This document shows, piece after piece, positions 62,370 through 64,000 of a DNA stretch of 64,000 bases. The notes under the pieces are model-generated. The model was not told where the DNA came from and did no database searches. It saw nothing but the letters and a program-made list of their open reading frames with translations. A program made the position numbers and the translations under genes. The stretch's first letter is position 1. The number at the start of each line of letters is the position of its first letter. Source of the DNA: an uncultured Lachnospiraceae bacterium (GTDB lineage: Bacteria > Bacillota > Clostridia > Lachnospirales > Lachnospiraceae); NCBI GenBank assembly GCA_947630805.1, contig CANRIV010000007.1, positions 45,679-109,678 on the forward strand, written 5' to 3'.

Positions 62370-62399
62370 ATTATAGTCTGACTTTGAATAATATGTAAA
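62370..62399 (-). promoter_or_regulatory. Promoter of the 58-residue membrane protein
   Basis: Minus-strand TTTACA (62394-62399), 18 bases, TATAAT (62370-62375), about 40 bases before the ATG. Confidence 0.5.
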
Positions 62400-62405
62400 T
62401 AAAAA

Positions 62406-62451
62406 GAAAAAGGCCTCCTATATATTTACATCATATATAGAAGACCTTTTC
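62406..62451 (-). terminator. Terminator of the LRR gene
   Basis: Minus-strand stem AAAAGGTCTTCTATATAT / ATATATAGGAGGCCTTTT, with a few mismatches, followed by T-rich sequence. It starts about 25 bases after the LRR stop codon. Confidence 0.75.
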
Positions 62452-62474
62452 CTTATGCTTTTATATGTTTATTC

Positions 62475-64000
62475 TTAATATCTGTTTCGTTCATACCCTA
62501 TAACGTCTACGGTTTCATCGCAATATAATTCTATTAATTGTGTATTATTGCTTAAATCCAGAGTTGTCAGTTCGTTATTACTGCAATCCAAATATGTTAA
62601 TTTTGTATTCCAGCTCACATCCAAGGCTGTCAATTCGTTCCAACTGCAATCCAAGTATGTTAATTCTGTATTCTTGCTCACATCCAAGGCTGTCAGGCTG
62701 TTTACATCACAATCCAAAGATGCTAGTTCTGTATTCTCGCTCACATCCAGGGCTGTTAGGCTGTTTCCACCGCAATACAAGTTTGTTAATTCTGTATTTC
62801 CGCTCACATCTAAAGCTGTCAATTGGTTATTCTCGCAATCCAAGTTTGTTAATTCTGTATTCCGCCTCACATCCAGGGCTGCCAGGCTGTTTCCACCGCA
62901 ATCCAAGTTTGTTAATTCTGTATTCCCGCTCACATCCAGGGCTGTCAGTTCGTTTCGTCTGCAACTCAACTCCGTTAATTCTATATTCCCGCTTACATCC
63001 AAGACTGTCAGGCTGTTAAAACTGCAATCCAAATATGTTAATTCTATATTCCGTCTCACATCTAAAGTTGTTAATTGGTTAGCACCGCAATTCAAGGTTG
63101 TTAATTTTGTATTCCCGCTCACATCCAACTCTGTCAGGCTGTTAGCATAACAATGTAAGGTTGTTAATTCTGTGTTCTCGCTTACATCCAAGGCTGTCAG
63201 CTCATTACTACCGCAATCCAAATATGTTAATTCTGTATTCTGACTCACATTCAGGGTCGTCAGGCTGTTATTACGACACATCAAATCCGTTAATTTTATA
63301 TTCTTGCTCACATCCAGAGTTGTCAGTTCATTACTATCACAATACAAGCGTGTTAATTCTGTATTCTTGCTTAAATCTAGATTTATCAGTTGGTTTTCAT
63401 CGCAAGACAAATATGTTAATTCTGTATTCCGGCTTACATCCAATTCTGTCAGGCTGTTCTCTCTGCAATCCAATCTTCTTAATTCTGTATTCCCGCTCAC
63501 ATCCAATTCTGTCAGGCTGTTAGCCAGACAATCCAACCATGTTAATTCTGTATTCTGACCCACATTCAAAGTTGTTAATGAGTTAATACTGCAATCCAAC
63601 CTTGTTAATTCTGTATTTTCGCTCACATCCAATTCTGTCAGGCTGTTAGCATAGCAATGCAATTCTGTTAATTCTGTATTCTGACTCACATCCAGAGTTG
63701 TTAATGGGTTACCACCGCAATCCAAGTATGTTAATTTTGTATTCCGGCTTACATCCAGGGCTGTCAAGTAGTTCAAACTAACATTTACATTCCAGCCACA
63801 CTTCAAGGTTGTTAATTTATCCAAACCTGCAAAGGAAATTTCGTTCTTTAAACCTACTCCGAGCCATGTTATATCTTCCAATCGTTCTTCTCCGCTTTCA
63901 TCCATTTCCCATGTGTACTGGTAAGAATTCAAGTCTGTGTCGACATCTGCGCCAAGGGCTTTCTGTTCATTGATGATTTTTGTGATTACCTGCACATCCT
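62475..64000 (-). CDS. Leucine-rich-repeat surface protein, C-terminal part
   Basis: The reading frame continues through the right edge, so the true N-terminus lies outside; a GTG at 63993-63995 is in frame but has codons before it and no RBS. The visible 508 residues contain a cap (about 1-80), 19 near-perfect 21-residue repeats of pattern NTELTxLDCxxNxLTxLDVS, and an end cap ENRY-like tail (DVIGYERNRY). The Cys position is conserved in almost every repeat. Repeats of this kind form curved binding surfaces in internalin-like proteins. No sortase signal follows, so attachment would be at the missing N-terminal side or absent. Confidence 0.85.
   Translation of the reverse strand, partial: DVQVITKIINEQKALGADVDTDLNSYQYTWEMDESGEERLEDITWLGVGLKNEISFAGLDKLTTLKCGWNVNVSLNYLTALDVSRNTKLTYLDCGGNPLTTLDVSQNTELTELHCYANSLTELDVSENTELTRLDCSINSLTTLNVGQNTELTWLDCLANSLTELDVSGNTELRRLDCRENSLTELDVSRNTELTYLSCDENQLINLDLSKNTELTRLYCDSNELTTLDVSKNIKLTDLMCRNNSLTTLNVSQNTELTYLDCGSNELTALDVSENTELTTLHCYANSLTELDVSGNTKLTTLNCGANQLTTLDVRRNIELTYLDCSFNSLTVLDVSGNIELTELSCRRNELTALDVSGNTELTNLDCGGNSLAALDVRRNTELTNLDCENNQLTALDVSGNTELTNLYCGGNSLTALDVSENTELASLDCDVNSLTALDVSKNTELTYLDCSWNELTALDVSWNTKLTYLDCSNNELTTLDLSNNTQLIELYCDETVDVIGYERNRY
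62540..63740 (-). repeat. 19 tandem 63-bp repeats
   Basis: The DNA repeats with a 63-base period matching the 21-residue LRR unit. Copies differ by scattered substitutions, most in the exposed variable positions. The array could recombine to change repeat number. Confidence 0.8.

Noticed and set aside
62540..63558. Several plus-strand frames inside the LRR gene
   Set aside because: They are periodic shadows of the 63-bp repeat and lack an RBS.
62540..63740. CRISPR-like repeat array
   Set aside because: The 63-base periodicity keeps a single reading frame of leucine-rich repeats, with no unique spacers.
1..64000. Prophage, insertion sequence or integrative element
   Set aside because: No integrase, transposase, terminal inverted repeats or phage structural genes were seen; gene order in the first 24 kb looks like ordinary chromosome.

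Overview
The window is chromosomal DNA of a low-GC Gram-positive anaerobe, most likely a member of the Lachnospiraceae (Clostridia). The gdpP-rplI-dnaB order, MutS2, YhaM, a Spo0A-family regulator, a 2[4Fe-4S] ferredoxin, standard AGGAGG ribosome binding sites and consensus sigma-A promoters all fit. I saw no tRNA, rRNA, CRISPR array, transposase or integrase.

Region 1 (1-23.6 kb) is mostly housekeeping and regulation: the N-terminus of a secreted Thr/Pro-rich protein; a PurF paralogue that lacks the glutaminase cysteine; an IbrA/IbrB-like PAPS-reductase/ParB pair; RlmD; YhaM; MutS2; a two-component system; a divergent Spo0A paralogue facing an HTH/S24-like regulator with no catalytic residues; ferredoxin; a MerR-type protein; gdpP-rplI-dnaB; pgi; MTA/SAH nucleosidase; and a TagGH-type polysaccharide exporter.

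Region 2 (about 22-57 kb) is a large surface-glycopolymer locus. TagD makes CDP-glycerol. Seven TagF-like glycerophosphotransferase domains occur in several fusions: three GT2-TagF, one TagF-GT4, one TagF with a half GT4, and two stand-alone. There are also a polyprenyl-phosphate sugar transferase, several GT2 enzymes including GtrB-like ones, GtrA, DUF2304, GT-C-like membrane proteins, MurG, an LCP ligase, a lipoprotein arylsulfotransferase, a secreted Ig-like/PIG-L deacetylase and an acyltransferase-3 protein. Together they predict a wall polymer rich in glycerol phosphate that is glycosylated and further modified outside the membrane. TagGH would export it and the LCP protein would attach it to peptidoglycan.

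Region 3 (57-64 kb) holds a DUF5662 gene and two tandem RimK-like ATP-grasp ligases. The ligases lie behind a structured leader RNA that starts at a good promoter and whose hairpin loop is complementary to the first gene's Shine-Dalgarno. Next come a membrane-anchored unknown protein, a polytopic membrane protein split by a G9 tract (probable phase variation), an unlisted 58-residue membrane peptide, and a 21-residue-repeat LRR protein that runs off the right edge.

The strongest leads for something undescribed are the leader RNA with its ATP-grasp pair, the poly-G contingency locus, the Cys-less PurF paralogue and the IbrA/IbrB pair.
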